This document shows positions 1-10,800 of a DNA stretch of 64,000 bases, in pieces. This stretch comes from Paraspadella gotoi (Eukaryota; Chaetognatha), in assembly GCA_051294375.1 (NCBI GenBank), contig CM119269.1, forward strand, positions 21,499,665-21,563,664, in the 5' to 3' direction. Within the stretch, counting starts at the first letter, position 1; the number at the start of each line of letters is the position of its first letter. The position numbers were made by a program, and so were the translations under genes. The notes under the pieces are model-generated. The model worked only from the letters and a program-made list of their open reading frames with translations, was not told where the DNA came from and did no database searches.

Positions 1-962
1 CTACTTCTCGGAAAAGAAACCAATCCATTCCACTCGTGACATTCGAATATTTATATCAAAATTAATGATACTGCGGTTCAAACTCAACTAGTAATATAAT
101 ATATATATAATATAATATATATAATAATAGTAGTATAATTTCGCGACTAACAAAATATTCGTATTCTTTTGTCTAACTTAAATTTATGGAGTCCTCTTTG
201 TAGTGACATCTGGCGGAGTTTTGTAAAATATACCAACAAAAGAACGCTTACTTTTTTTACCGCGAAGTCCCAGGATATACAAAATATATACTTAAAAATA
301 GTTTAGAAATAGTAACTAAAAGAAGTAACTTGTTAAGATCAATGTTTTAAATAGCTAAAAACTGAGGTATTATAATAAACAAGGCAATGCAGTTGAACAG
401 CTGCGTGCTCCGAGCTTTGAACAGTCATGACAGGTTTTTTTACGATTCAATTAAATCGATTTCCGCGGTTTTTGTTTTTTTTTGTTTTTTTTACGGTCAA
501 CCGACGCACGATTTTATTTAAATCCTTTAACTATAAGTAATAAAAAAGAAAGACTACGATGTGTCGCATGCACCGAAACTTTTAAGCTATAAATAAATAA
601 TATTATAATTAATAATATTTCTACTTTATCACAACGATGTGGGAGGACTTAACGAGAAAAGTCCCCAAGTATTATCAATCTTTTTTATTCATTTCCCGGT
701 TCGCAAAAGAGAATCAAAGAGAAAGCGAGTACGCTTTTTTTCCCTGATCGAATTTGACGTTTCAAAGGAGACAACGGGGGCCGCATCGAGCATATTCACA
801 GGTCCTCCTCCGGGCCCGGCTCGATCCCGGTGGATCATCGACCCGGAGTAGAATTTCAACTCTGCCCGAGTGTCTTCCTCAAGATAAAAAAAAGTAAAAG
901 TAAATGTTGTAAGCGAACGAAAACCAAAATAATCTCTTCAATTTTACTCTAATTGACTCTTT
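1..962. other. AT-rich non-coding DNA
   Basis: No convincing exon or RNA gene is visible. The segment has short TA runs near 98-130 and scattered T and A homopolymers. Around 780-850 it becomes GC-rich (ggcccggctcgatcccgg), which faintly resembles a tRNA T arm but has no matching D or acceptor arm. The short ORF over 639-851 has no recognisable domain and I do not call it. Confidence 0.6.
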
Positions 963-1099
963 TTTAAAAATTTTTTCAATAAATCTTCAAATCTCTCTCT
1001 CTCTATCGCGCGCGAGAGATCTGGGTCCNNNNNNNNNNTTTTAAATTTTTTTTCAATAAATCTTCAAATCTCTCTCTCTCTATCGAGAGATCTGGGTCC
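963..1099. repeat. Duplicated sequence on both sides of a 10-N gap
   Basis: The stretch at about 963-1028 (AT-rich lead, ttcaataaatcttcaaatc, a CT run, then gagagatctgggtcc) is repeated at 1039-1099 after ten Ns. The copies differ mainly by a short cgcgcg insertion. The repeat stops exactly at the gap, which is what an unmerged overlap between two contig ends looks like. Confidence 0.8.
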
Positions 1100-1299
1100 G
1101 TAGCATTGGCTCACGACCTCCCATGTCAAATATTTTCAGAAGCTTCTCTTTTTTTTTAATAGGTCTCTTCTCCTTTTAATAATTAAAGTTTTTAATTATC
1201 GATCCTCGATTTAAGATAACTCGTTTCTTTTTGTCTGAAAAGAAAATATTTCGCCCAAGTTTCGTACCGAGAGCAGGTTTTTAAGTAAAGAGAAATATT

Positions 1300-1321
1300 C
1301 TTCTCTCTCTCTCTCTCTCTG

Positions 1322-1400
<79 letters not shown>
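1300..1400. repeat. (CT)n microsatellite
   Basis: About 100 bp of nearly uninterrupted CT, broken by a few GT and TT interruptions near its start. It is one of some thirty long CT/GA tracts in the window. Confidence 0.95.
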
Positions 1401-2160
1401 AAAGGATTGATACTGCACTAGTTTTAATTTCGCGTTTCAACTTTGACACACTTTTACTAATTTAGACCTCAGAAAATCTCAAATCTTACGTTTATTTTAC
1501 TGTTTTATGGACTAATTTGCGTGGTTTTTTTGGGGGGTCAGTTATTGGATTAAAATTTATTTTGTTACACGCCAAACGAATTAAAATCATTGACTAATTT
1601 AATGTCAAAATTAGGAATTTTCATTCTGTCGTCAGATAAAGCAACTTTTTTTCTACAGGGTCTATCATCTAAAACGAAGATCGATAGAAAAATCTTCCGA
1701 AATTTTTCAAAGTTTTGTTATCATTTTTTTCCTTCAAACTTTAAAGTTCTTCTCGAGTTTCCTTCACAGCCAGGCGCCTGGCGCCCTCTTTGGGAACGAT
1801 TTTGTAACGGAAAATCCTCTTATAATATTTTTTAATATTTTATAATATTTTTGTCTGAATAATTTCATTATAAAACTTTGAATGCTTTAAAAAGTTTTAA
1901 ACGTTGGAAGGATGTGGCTCTAAAATATTTACTATGAACTCCAATTAAGTTAAAAATTAAAACTGACAAAGAATGACAATCGCTAATTATACTTATGTTT
2001 ATCTGAGAACCTTGTCTGCTAACTGATATGTAGCCTTGTCATATCCACGCTTGTTCTTTTATTTTTCATAGAGGGCATTTGTCTCGCCAAAAAAAAAAAG
2101 AATAAACAAATAAATAAATAACCTAAAAAACAAAAAAACTAAAAAAAAAACTTTTTTTCG
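1401..2160. other. AT-rich non-coding DNA
   Basis: No exon-like composition, RNA gene or clear repeat. The small ORF at 1590-1835 has no domain, signal peptide or biased codon use that would support it. Confidence 0.5.
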
Positions 2161-2310
2161 TTCGGCCGTTTGTCTTTCTGTCGGTCTTACTGTGAAGCCC
2201 CCATTTACTTACGACCATCCGTCATTACTGGTTTTGACTTGCGCCACGAGCACTCGCGGTGCAACTTAATAGGTCACTTTTCGGTCTGTCGGTCTGTCTC
2301 ACTTATATTT
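2160..2310. repeat. Interspersed repeat with GGTCTGTCGGTCTGTC-type end
   Basis: It carries a run of GTC(T/G)GTC triplets, a stretch gcgagtgctcgtggcgc-like on the opposite strand, and cacttttcggtctgtcggtc. A reverse-oriented relative lies at about 16815-16880, sharing ccgacagaccgacc, aagtgacttattgagttgca and gcgagtac. It is thus a dispersed element of unknown class rather than a simple microsatellite. Confidence 0.55.
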
Positions 2311-2599
2311 TAAATGCTCATAACTTAGTTAATACTATATATTTTTTTTTTAGTTTTGCTGAAATGAACTATGAGAAGTTCGATGCGCATTTTTTCGCAT
2401 TCATCTGATTATTAACACTCAGTGTTTTTCGTAGTTAATACTTAAAAATAATTTATAAACCATAATATATTTATGGTTGTTCGAATATCATAGGAACGTT
2501 TCTGCGGCGAAACATCTTGAAATTGTCGGTTGTTGTTGTTGTTTTACTTTTAAATCTCGTGAGCTTCACCGTTTGGCTTTGTGATTTTGTCGTGAACAT

Positions 2600-2621
2600 C
2601 GTCGTCGTCGTCGTCGTCGTC
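2600..2621. repeat. (GTC)n microsatellite
   Basis: Seven GTC repeats inside a short open frame (2517-2765) that translates to a valine run. The frame has no other protein-like feature and is probably not a gene. Confidence 0.8.
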
Positions 2622-2824
2622 ATTTGGAAAACAAAACGCGGATTTAAAATTTTTACCGAAGATAATTATTTTTTTAAAAATCATTTTCGGGCGACTATTT
2701 TCAATAGATTTACGGACAGAAAGCATTTTATCTTATTTTTATTACACGATATAACTAATTTCTGACTCAGATACGTATGTATAAGTTTCTAAATGGGCTT
2801 AAGAATACTATCCGTAACTTTTAT

Positions 2825-2996
2825 GACCCTTCAGCAGCAATGTAACGGTGCCTAGGCTTGGAACCATGCTTGAGGGTTTTCCACAGCTGGCGGATTTCTT
2901 AACGCTTCCCGCAGGGTAGATACCGAGTTGGGTTTGAACCAGCTACCATAGTGGTCACGACCTTATGGCTTTACTGGATGAGCCACCGGGACACAA
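2825..2996 (-). repeat. tRNA-derived SINE-like element, copy 1
   Basis: Read on the minus strand, the element starts with a tRNA-like head: a box A-like TGGCTCATCCAG, and 44 bases later a box B-like GGTTCAAACCC. The body that follows (taccctgcgggaagcg, then tgtggaaaaccctcaagc and ttccaagcc) is shared with the plus-strand copy at 26560-26775. A tRNA-like head joined to a shared unrelated body is the usual structure of a SINE. No clear target-site duplication was found. Confidence 0.65.
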
Positions 2997-2999
2997 CTG

Positions 3000-4550
3000 A
3001 AAGTATTATACTTATAGGCGGGGTGAATACATACCATTTGGTATGTCGGTCTGTACATTACACTATATTACATCTTATCTTATTCTCCATTATGATTGAT
3101 ATTCTTGTCTTAATTTTTTTGTTATAAATATTGTTGTCCCAGTAGTTGATCTTTTTTTGGTCCAAGTTAAGGTATAGGATCAGATTAGTTTAGCGGTAAA
3201 GCCTGAAAAATAATACGTATTAATGTATTAGAGAAACACTATATATCTAAAAAAATATTTTTTGATTTTTTTATCTTGTAGGATTTTAAACGTTAAAATT
3301 TTAAACTTATAAATTTAAAAAAAAAAAGTTCACTAATATTTTATGCATAAACTGTAATACTGTCTTAAACTGATTCACTGTTTTTTTTCACAGAGATGGA
3401 ACCCTGACCTCTTCAGTGACTCCGTTCAGAAAAGGAAACCGTGCCGTTCACTCGAGAAAGAAACTTTCACTCTTTCCTAATTCGATAAATTCGATAAAAG
3501 GTCGGATTCACTTTTTTGGGTAGAAAATCGTCGGTTGTGAAAAAGGAACTCGCGTTGAGATCGTGAGTGACTGTGTCACTGTGAAACTGTGAAACTGTGA
3601 AACTGAAAAAGAAAACCGTGAGAAAGTAATAAATTGTGGAGAAAAAAAGAAACGAAAAAATATCGGATCCACGCAAAAAGATTTAAAAAAAAAAATATTC
3701 ATCAATCGTTAAAAAAAAAACTTACTTCGCCTTAAATCCTCGTGGTAAGTTTATTTTAAAAGTTAGCTCGACCTCTGGGATGCCAGACATACTTTTTAAT
3801 TAAGTTTAAAACCTTTTTATTTAACATCGGGGGCGTTAGACCTGTTAAGCGTTTGTGGGCGTTTGTTTGTGATTCATTTCATTAGGTTTGAAATGGATTA
3901 CAGACGAAAGAGGAATTTCCCTTTGGAAAAGAATTCAAAGCATTAGTATTTGGTTGGATTGACACGAGTTAAAAAAGAAAAGAATTAGGGATTATTTCAA
4001 TTAATATTCCTAATAATTTTTTTTGTTTTTTGTAAATTTATCCATTGTATTATTCCTTTCTTTTCGTTGAGTTCAGAAATTTAGAAAAAGTTTGAAAAAA
4101 AAATTTAAAACTTTTTCTAAATGTAAATTTATCAAATTTTAATATTGATTTAATAATTAATTATATATTAATTATATAATATATATATAATTAAATAAAA
4201 ATTGTCGTCGATAGGGAATTTTCTTTCTTAATTTGTCCGAGTATGCGCTTTTGAAAATAAAATTACAAAATAAATGTATAAATTTTCAGGGATAACTAAA
4301 TACTGTGGGACTTCATGAACTTTACTGTGAGAGCGTCTTGATTAAAAGTTTGCAAGGTTTGACTAGCTTTTCCAAAATCAGAAGGTATGATGGCTTATTT
4401 AATGAATTGTACCAATTGTAACAATTGTACCAATTTTATGAAATTAATCAATTAAAAATATTTAACAAAAAACACCAAAACGAAAAAAAAAGTAAACGAC
4501 GAAGCCAAAAACCAAAGGTTTTCTTTTCCATCAAAGAAATTAATCGGGAG
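3000..4550. other. AT-rich non-coding DNA with a short GTGAAACT tandem
   Basis: Mostly AT-rich with long A and T runs. At 3577-3605 a short tandem of ctgtgaaa units is visible. Near 4300-4345 a fragment (gtgagagcgtcttgattaaaagtttgca) matches one end of the repeat family seen complete at 14388-14582. No exon could be supported. Confidence 0.5.
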
Positions 4551-4552
4551 CG

Positions 4553-4625
4553 TCTCTCTCTCTCTCTCTCGTCTCTCTTTCTCCCGTCTCTCTCTCTCTC
4601 TCTCTCTCTCGCTCTCTCTCTCTCG

Positions 4626-4659
<34 letters not shown>

Positions 4660-4663
4660 CTCG
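4553..4663. repeat. (CT)n microsatellite with CG interruptions
   Basis: A 110-bp CT tract with regular CG interruptions. Both strands are open in several frames here (Leu-Ser on plus, Arg-Glu on minus) only because the dinucleotide repeat has no stop codons. Confidence 0.95.
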
Positions 4664-4789
4664 GATTTGAGGGAGGCGTTGTATAAGTGGGCGTTTCCGT
4701 CCGCCCGAAAAGGGTCGGACTTTTTTTGAGGTCGTGATCTTTTCAGCGGTCATGTTTGTTTTTCTCCAAATGACAACCAAGCTGCGGGA

Positions 4790-4945
4790 TTAAATTCGCG
4801 GGAGGAGATGGAGGCTGAGGGGGGCGGGGGGGGGAGAGACTTCTTTTTCTTTGGCTGTGAAAAACCAAGATGCGAAAGGGGCGGTGATGGTGGTGACGGA
4901 AATGGGGGGGCGTGAAGCGTGATCGGAAATGGGGCGGTGAAGTGG
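4790..4945. other. G-rich tract with quadruplex potential
   Basis: The plus strand is strongly G-rich, with the run ggggggcggggggggg at about 4819-4834 and further GGGG blocks at 4900-4935. At least four G runs of three or more lie close together, so an intramolecular G-quadruplex is possible. No gene is recognised around it. Confidence 0.6.
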
Positions 4946-5321
4946 CGCGGATTAGTTTTGTTGTTTTTGTTTGTCGCATGAAATTCGGTTTTCGCAGATC
5001 ATTTTGCCGTTGCAATTAGTTGACGTGTAAGTCTTTACTGACTATTTAAAGGCACTAATTTTAATTTAAAACAGAATTTAACCCGTGTATAATTAGTAAA
5101 ATAAGTGTATTATATCTCTGGGTCATTTCAACCCATGTTCGTCCTGGTCAAGGCGGGCTAATAGAAAGGGTTAGGAAAGGTAAGGCATTTGGTATGTCGA
5201 CTCTGGAATTCCATTTGACCAAAATAATTTATGTAATACTCACTGATTTTTTAACAAAAACTATTTTTAAATATCTCCATGCATTCCTAGTAAATATAAT
5301 AAATTTACTGTTATAAAAAAA

Positions 5322-5679
5322 NNNNNNNNNNNNNNNNNNNNNNNNNNNNNNNNNNNNNNNNNNNNNNNNNNNNNNNNNNNNNNNNNNNNNNNNNNNNNNN
5401 NNNNNNNNNNNNNNNNNNNNNNNNNNNNNNNNNNNNNNNNNNNNNNNNNNNNNNNNNNNNNNNNNNNNNNNNNNNNNNNNNNNNNNNNNNNNNNNNNNNN
5501 NNNNNNNNNNNNNNNNNNNNNNNNNNNNNNNNNNNNNNNNNNNNNNNNNNNNNNNNNNNNNNNNNNNNNNNNNNNNNNNNNNNNNNNNNNNNNNNNNNNN
5601 NNNNNNNNNNNNNNNNNNNNNNNNNNNNNNNNNNNNNNNNNNNNNNNNNNNNNNNNNNNNNNNNNNNNNNNNNNNNNNN
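5322..5679. other. Assembly gap (358 N)
   Basis: Run of N. The sequence resumes with a purine-rich stretch unrelated to the left flank. Confidence 1.
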
Positions 5680-5843
5680 GTAAAGGGGAAGGGGTAAGTC
5701 AGCGAAAAAGAGAGTTTGACTCTATGCAGGGTAAGTTAGAAAGTGGGTGAGTTGGGTCCAGAGGTCAGGATGGAACGTCCCTCCCAAAATCCGGCTCGAA
5801 AAGGCGACGTTTTATCGACCATTTGGCACCAGATTCGCCTTGA

Positions 5844-6540
5844 GAGGAGGAGGAGGAGGAGGAGGAGGAAGAGGAGGACCACGACGATGATGACCACGAC
5901 AAAGACAAAGACGATGAAGAGGACAACAAGGAAGTGGATGTTGAAAAAGCCTAAGAAGACGACAACGACGATGATAATGAAAAGGGTGAAGAGGACAAGT
6001 AGAAAGAGGACGATGACAAAGACAAAGAGGGCGAGAAAAATGACAATGGAAAGGATAATGACAACAACAAGGAGGATAAAGACAAAAAGGATGACTACAA
6101 TGTCGACGATTAAGATGACGAAATCCAAGAGGATGACAACAACAATGACAATGAAAAAGATAAAGAGGACAAGAAGAAAAANNNNNNNNNNNNNNNNNNN
6201 NNNNNNNNNNNNNNNNNNNNNNNNNNNNNNNNNNNNNNNNNNNNNNNNNNNNNNNNNNNNNNNNNNNNNNNNNNNNNNNNNNNNNNNNNNNNNNNNNNNN
6301 NNNNNNNNNNNNNNNNNNNNNNNNNNNNNNNNNNNNNNNNNNNNNNNNNNNNNNNNNNNNNNNNNNNNNNNNNNNNNNNNNNNNNNNNNNNAGACGATGA
6401 AGACAAAGAGGACGAAGAGGACGTCAATGACAAAGATGATGAAGACAAAGAGGATGTAGAGGATGTCAATGACNNNNNNNNNNGATGAAGAGGACGTCAG
6501 TGACAAAGATGATGAAGACAAAGAGGATGAAGAGGACGAC
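5844..6540 (+). repeat. Degenerate GAC/GAT/GAG/AAA trinucleotide tract, possibly once coding
   Basis: The plus strand is almost purely purine with a three-base period. One plus-strand frame reads as a very acidic protein (runs such as DDEDKEDEEDVNDKDDEDK), but three stops interrupt it before the internal gap at 6182-6391. A further 10-N gap is at 6474-6483. The other open frames here (Lys/Arg/Thr on plus; Leu/Val/Phe or Ser on minus) are by-products of the repeat. A related, noisier copy lies at 7136-7650. It may be a minisatellite or a broken acidic repeat gene. Confidence 0.55.
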
Positions 6541-7109
6541 GACGACCGATGTCCAAGGACGTTGAGATAAAATCAAAGAAATCGGGAATCGTTGAAGATG
6601 CGACATTGACATTTATCCCTGATCTAAACCCTGACGACTGTTCTGCATATCATCATTTTAAAACTACATTTTAATGACTAATCAAGAAACAGCTTGTAAA
6701 TTATTTTTAACTTTTAAGACATCATCAAAACATCAAGACATATTTATCACAGAGGAATCTTTTTCTTCTCTGTTTCCGGATCTAATTTCTCTGTGATGAT
6801 ATTAAACTAAAGAAACTCGGGATTTGCCGATGATATCCGGGGTGGTCACCAACTTCCAACTATTTTGATTTTTTTTCTTTCTTTTTTTTCTGTTTGTAGC
6901 AAATTTCTTTTCTCTTTTCATTTCGCATTTCTTCTAATTCTCTCTTTTCTTTTCCTCAAATTCTTTTCTTCTATTTCCTTTTCGCCATTTACTTTCCTCC
7001 ATTCTCTCTCTCTCCATTTCCTTTCCTCCATTCTTTCTCTCCATTTCCTTTCCTCCATTTTCTTTCCTGCATTTCCTTTCCTCCATTCTCTCTCTCCATT
7101 TCCTTTCCT
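6541..7109 (+). repeat. First copy of a direct segmental duplication
   Basis: From about 6560 the order is: gttgagataaaatcaaag, gacatttatccctgatctaaa, gactgttctgcatatcat, acagaggaatcttt, attaaactaaagaaa, cttccaactattttgattt, then a CCATTTCCTTTCCT minisatellite (6990-7109). The same order recurs at 7660-8740. The purine repeat before it (5844-6540) also has a counterpart, so the duplicated unit is over 1.2 kb. Confidence 0.8.
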
Positions 7110-7134
7110 NNNNNNNNNNNNNNNNNNNNNNNNN
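7110..7134. other. Assembly gap (25 N)
   Basis: Run of N that falls exactly at the junction between the two copies of the direct duplication. Confidence 1.
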
Positions 7135-8745
7135 TAGAGGAGGAGGAGAGGAGGAAAGAGGAGGACCACTGACGTTGAGTGACCACGACAAATAGAAGGA
7201 CAAAAGACCAAGATGAAATTGAAGAGACAACAAGAAGTGCGATTTTGAGTTGGGGTTCTGAAAAAAGCCTAAGAAGAGACAACGACGATGAAATGAAAAG
7301 GGTTTTGAACGGAGGACAAGTAGAAAGGAGGACGTGACTAGAAGACAAAGAGGGCCAGAGAAAAAAAGAGAAAAAATACAAGATGTATAGGATTAATGAC
7401 ACCAACAAGGAGGATAAATAAAAGACAAAAAGGATGACTTACAAATGTTCGACTGATTAAAAAGGACAACGACAATGACAATGAAAAAGGATAAAGAGGA
7501 CAAATGAAGGAAAAGGACGATGATGAAGAGGACAACAATGACCGATTGACAATAACCCAGTGAGGCATCATGAAGAGGACCGTCAGTGACAAGTGAGATG
7601 AAACAAAGAGTAGGATATTGAAGGCGACGACGCACGCCGATGGGTCCGAAGGGACCGTTTGAGATATAAATCAAAGAAGAAGAAATCGGAAATGTTGAAA
7701 GAGTCGACATTGACATTTATCCCTGATCTAAACCCTTGAGACTGTTCTGCATATCATTTTTTTCTCATCTTCCGCATTTTTTTTTTTTTTTGTATAAAAC
7801 TCACATTTATATGACTTAATCCAAAGAGAAGAGCAGAACAGCATTCGGTGTAATCTATTTTTAACTTTCAAGAGACATCATAAAACAATCCAAGACATTT
7901 TATCACAGAGGAATCTTTCTTCTTCTCTTTCCGGAAATCTAATTTCCTCTGTTGCATGATATTAAACTAGAAGAAAGCTCGCGACAGAGTTATACCAGAT
8001 ATAATCCGGCTGGTGCGGCGGTGCGCTTCACCACTTCCAACTATTTTGATTTTTTTCTTTCTTTTTTTCCTGTTTTGTTAGCAAAAATTCTTTCTCTTTT
8101 CATTTCGCATTCATTTTCTTCTAATTCTCTCTTTCTTTTCTCAAATTCTTTTCTTTCTATTTTCCTTTTCCCATTTACTTCTCACCCAATTCTCATATCT
8201 CTCTCCAATTTCCTTTCCTTCCATCTTCTCTCCATTTCCTTTCCTCCCATTTTTTCTTTCCTGGCATTCCCCTTTTCCTCCATTTTCTCCTCCTCCATTT
8301 CCTTTCCTCCATTTCTTCTCTTCCTCCATTATTTCCCTTTCCTCCAATTCTCTCTCATCCATTTCTCTTTCCTTCCCATTTCCTTTCCTCCATTCTCTCT
8401 CTCCATTTCCTTTCCTCCATTTCTTTCTCATTTCCTCCCATTCTCTCTCTCTCCTTCCTCCTTTCCTCCATTTCCTTTCCTCCATTTCTTTCCCATCCAT
8501 TCTCTCTTCTCCATTTCCTCCTCCATTCCCCTTTCCTCCATTTCCTTTCCTTCATTCTCTCTCTCCATTTCCTTTCCTCCTTTTTCTTTCCTCCATTCTC
8601 TCTCTCCATTTCCTTTCCTCCATTTCCTTTCCTCCATTCTCTCTCTCCATTTCCTTTCCTCCATTTCCTTTCCTCCATTCTCTCTCTCCATTTCCTTTCC
8701 TCCATTTCCTTTCCTCCATTTCCTTTCCTCCATTTTCTCCGCCGC
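7135..8745 (+). repeat. Second, indel-rich copy of the segmental duplication
   Basis: It repeats the order of 5844-7109 (purine tract, gacatttatccctgatctaaac, cagaggaatc, cttccaactattttgattt, minisatellite). It differs by many single-base insertions, for example extra bases in homopolymers and doubled short words. The minisatellite part (8100-8742) is longer than in copy 1. This error pattern suggests uncorrected long-read sequence filling a gap rather than an old duplication. Confidence 0.75.
8100..8742 (+). repeat. CCATTTCCTTTCCT minisatellite
   Basis: Tandem units of about 14-40 bp built from tccatttcctttcc and ttctctctctccat. The 3' part (8540-8742) is regular and the 5' part is disordered. 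The open frames across it, on both strands, come from its stop-free composition. Confidence 0.9.
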
Positions 8746-8874
8746 TCGAAAACGCGCCGTCCAATTTCTCTTGATTTCCAGCTGCGGGCAAAACATCAAA
8801 GGGTCTTGACCTCCACGCCCGCAGGTTTTCTCAATTCCGCTGCCAAAAAAACTTTTTTTTGTTGTCCGTTTGCG

Positions 8875-9460
8875 TCGTCGCCGTCAATCGACTCGTTGCG
8901 TCGTTGCGTCATTGCTGTTGCTCTACTCAATGCGTCTTGGCTGTCAATTGTCTTGTTGCGTCATTGCGTCATTGCTGTTGATCTAGTCAATGCGTCTTGG
9001 CTGTCAATTGTCTCGTTGCGTCATTGCGTCATTGCTGTTGTTTTACTCAATGCGTCTTGGTCATCAATCGACTCATTGCGTCGTCACCATACATTGACTC
9101 ACTGTTGAAGTTAATCAACTTGTTGCATCATTACCGTAAACTGACTTGATGCATCGGGGCCAATAATGTTGATTGACTCATTGCCTCAAGGTAATTGATT
9201 GTATCTTCATTGTCGATTGACTCGTCATTCCTGTTGATTGATTCAATTACTATGATCAATTCCTTGTGTCATTGCCGTTGACTGTCTTGTGTCTGGTCTT
9301 TGACACATTATTGCAGTCGATGAACTCAACACCTCATTGCTTTGAAATGACTTATTGCGTCATCAATGTCAATCAACTCATTATTTTGTCATTCCGTCAA
9401 TGCGTTGTTGCTATCAATTGAGTCATTTAACGGTGGTCATCGATATACTCATTGTGTCGT
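8875..9460 (+). repeat. 60-bp minisatellite decaying to the right
   Basis: Three units at 8881-9060 align base for base at a 60-bp period (ctgtcaattgtc, gttgcgtcattgcgtcattg, actcaatgcgtcttgg). Each unit contains a shorter ttgcgtcattgc sub-repeat. To about 9460 the array degrades into irregular ttgactcattgcgtca words. Confidence 0.9.
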
Positions 9461-9548
9461 TGCCGTCGAGTTCGGAACTGAAACAAATTCGGAGAGGGGG
9501 GGAAATGAGAAATGGTATACGTTTGTCTCGATGGTCATTTGTTCGAAA

Positions 9549-9681
9549 CACAACTGCCAGTCATTCTCTTTATCGCCGCCTCTCAACTGTCCTCCAGGGA
9601 TGCTGCTTTAAAGAGTGATTGACATTTTGTCGGGGGGTAGTGTTTTTAGATACAGCACAACTGCCAGTCATTCTCTTTATT
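9549..9681 (+). repeat. Direct repeat of a 25-bp word
   Basis: The word acaactgccagtcattctct (extending to cttta) occurs at about 9550 and again about 108 bp later, each followed by related T/C-rich sequence. The spacer contains gacattttgtcgggggg. This is a small local duplication. Confidence 0.7.
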
Positions 9682-9889
9682 GCTGCTTCTTTAACTCTAA
9701 TCAATGAAAGCATGATTAGTAAGGCGGGCCAAAATTGATCACTTTTTATCATTAAGTTCTGTAATATAAAATTCATTTGTCCATCATATACCTAATCCAT
9801 ATATACTATCACTTTTTTAACTAGTGAAGCACAGTATAACATTGAAGCAATTAAATATTTATCAATGCATAGGCAATGAAAAAAAAAGA

Positions 9890-10160
9890 AGAAGAACGGA
9901 TTCAGATAGCCCATAAAAAGTTGTCTACACAAAATATAATGCGTTTTTTAATATTTCGATGATAAGTGGGTCGAATAATGAAAAAACTCTTTAAAATCAT
10001 CATCAGCATCATCGTATCATAATTTTTATATTTTTTGCTAATTTTAAACAATAAAACATAAAAATTTTTAAATCTTGTAATAATATTTTTTTTAAGCTCT
10101 ATCCGAATCCGTTTTTAAAATTCATGATTTTTAAAAAAAATTTTTCATACATAAAATCTT
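9890..10160 (+). repeat. Interspersed repeat family A, uninterrupted copy
   Basis: The sequence gattcagatagcccataaaa, gttgtctacacaaa, atatttcgatgataagtggg, then aaaatcatcatcagcatcatc and aataaaacataaaaattttt matches 20060-20131 joined to 20851-21000. This copy lacks the 718-bp insertion present there and so shows the empty target site gatgataagtgg. Confidence 0.8.
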
Positions 10161-10224
10161 AAATTTTTTTTAAATTTCGTTATCCCAGAAGGATGCTCTG
10201 ACGTTATTTATATTACAGAACTCT

Positions 10225-10515
10225 TTGTTTTTACTTGGTTCCGCCTTAATGATTAGTAATCATGCTTTCATTATGTCCGTGACAATGTTACCTTTTTCTA
10301 TAGATTACTATAGTTTTTTTTTTCTTTTTAGATTTCCACTTGTTCCTAACATGACTTCCACCCATTTTCTTGATCGTCATCCCTCGACCGTCACGGCGTG
10401 TCGCGCCCCCGTGCTCGTTGCCCATATGGACGCCATCAACGATGTCCCACGCAATAAACTCATCTTTGTCTATGATGCTATCAACAATAGTGATAGAGAT
10501 GTCGCTGGGGTCTGA
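10225..10515 (+). CDS. Weak candidate exon or short ORF, unknown product
   Basis: I do not recognise this. The ORF has 96 codons. Its first third is T-rich and looks intronic, ending in a good 3' splice site (ttttttctttttag at about 10317-10331). The part after it (about 60 codons, to the TGA at 10513) is GC-richer with ordinary codon use and contains segments such as VLVAHMDAINDV and LIFVYDAINNSD. Against it, the segment includes near-repeated words (gccatcaacgatg and gctatcaacaatag), so it may derive from a decayed minisatellite like the one at 8.9-9.5 kb. No start, upstream exon or domain could be assigned. Confidence 0.22.
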   Translation: MFLLGSALMISNHAFIMSVTMLPFSIDYYSFFFLFRFPLVPNMTSTHFLDRHPSTVTACRAPVLVAHMDAINDVPRNKLIFVYDAINNSDRDVAGV

Positions 10516-10760
10516 TGACGTAACATTCCATCATCTCAAGGTTTACTCTTTCCTTTCCTCAACATTTGTGGTGATTCTTAAGTGAAAATGTGGCCCACTT
10601 TTCAATACAAAATAGTGTCATTACGACATTATGAACGAGGTCCCAAAAGGGCAAAGTCCCCATTCTCTAACGAGGATAGCACTTTGCAGCAATCTTAACG
10701 CAGGGTCTCACTATTTACTATTTGCTGTAATACGATAAATTTAAGATTCAAAATCCTCAA

Positions 10761-10800
10761 ACGTGGCCCAACGTGGCCCAACGTGGCCCAACATGACCCA
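10761..10800 (+). repeat. 10-bp tandem (ACGTGGCCCA) x4
   Basis: Three exact and one variant copy (acatgaccca) of a 10-bp unit. Confidence 0.95.

Noticed and set aside
780-850. GC-rich word resembling a tRNA T arm
   Set aside because: No D arm, anticodon arm or acceptor pairing could be found.
5736-6521. 261-codon minus-strand ORF that looks like a multi-pass membrane protein
   Set aside because: It is the antisense of the GAC/GAT/GAG tract and crosses an N gap; the hydrophobic residues come from repeated GTC, ATC and TTC codons.
7952-8809. 285-codon plus-strand ORF, the longest here
   Set aside because: It is Phe/Ser/Leu from the CCATTTCCTTTCCT minisatellite and is disrupted in the other copy of the duplication.
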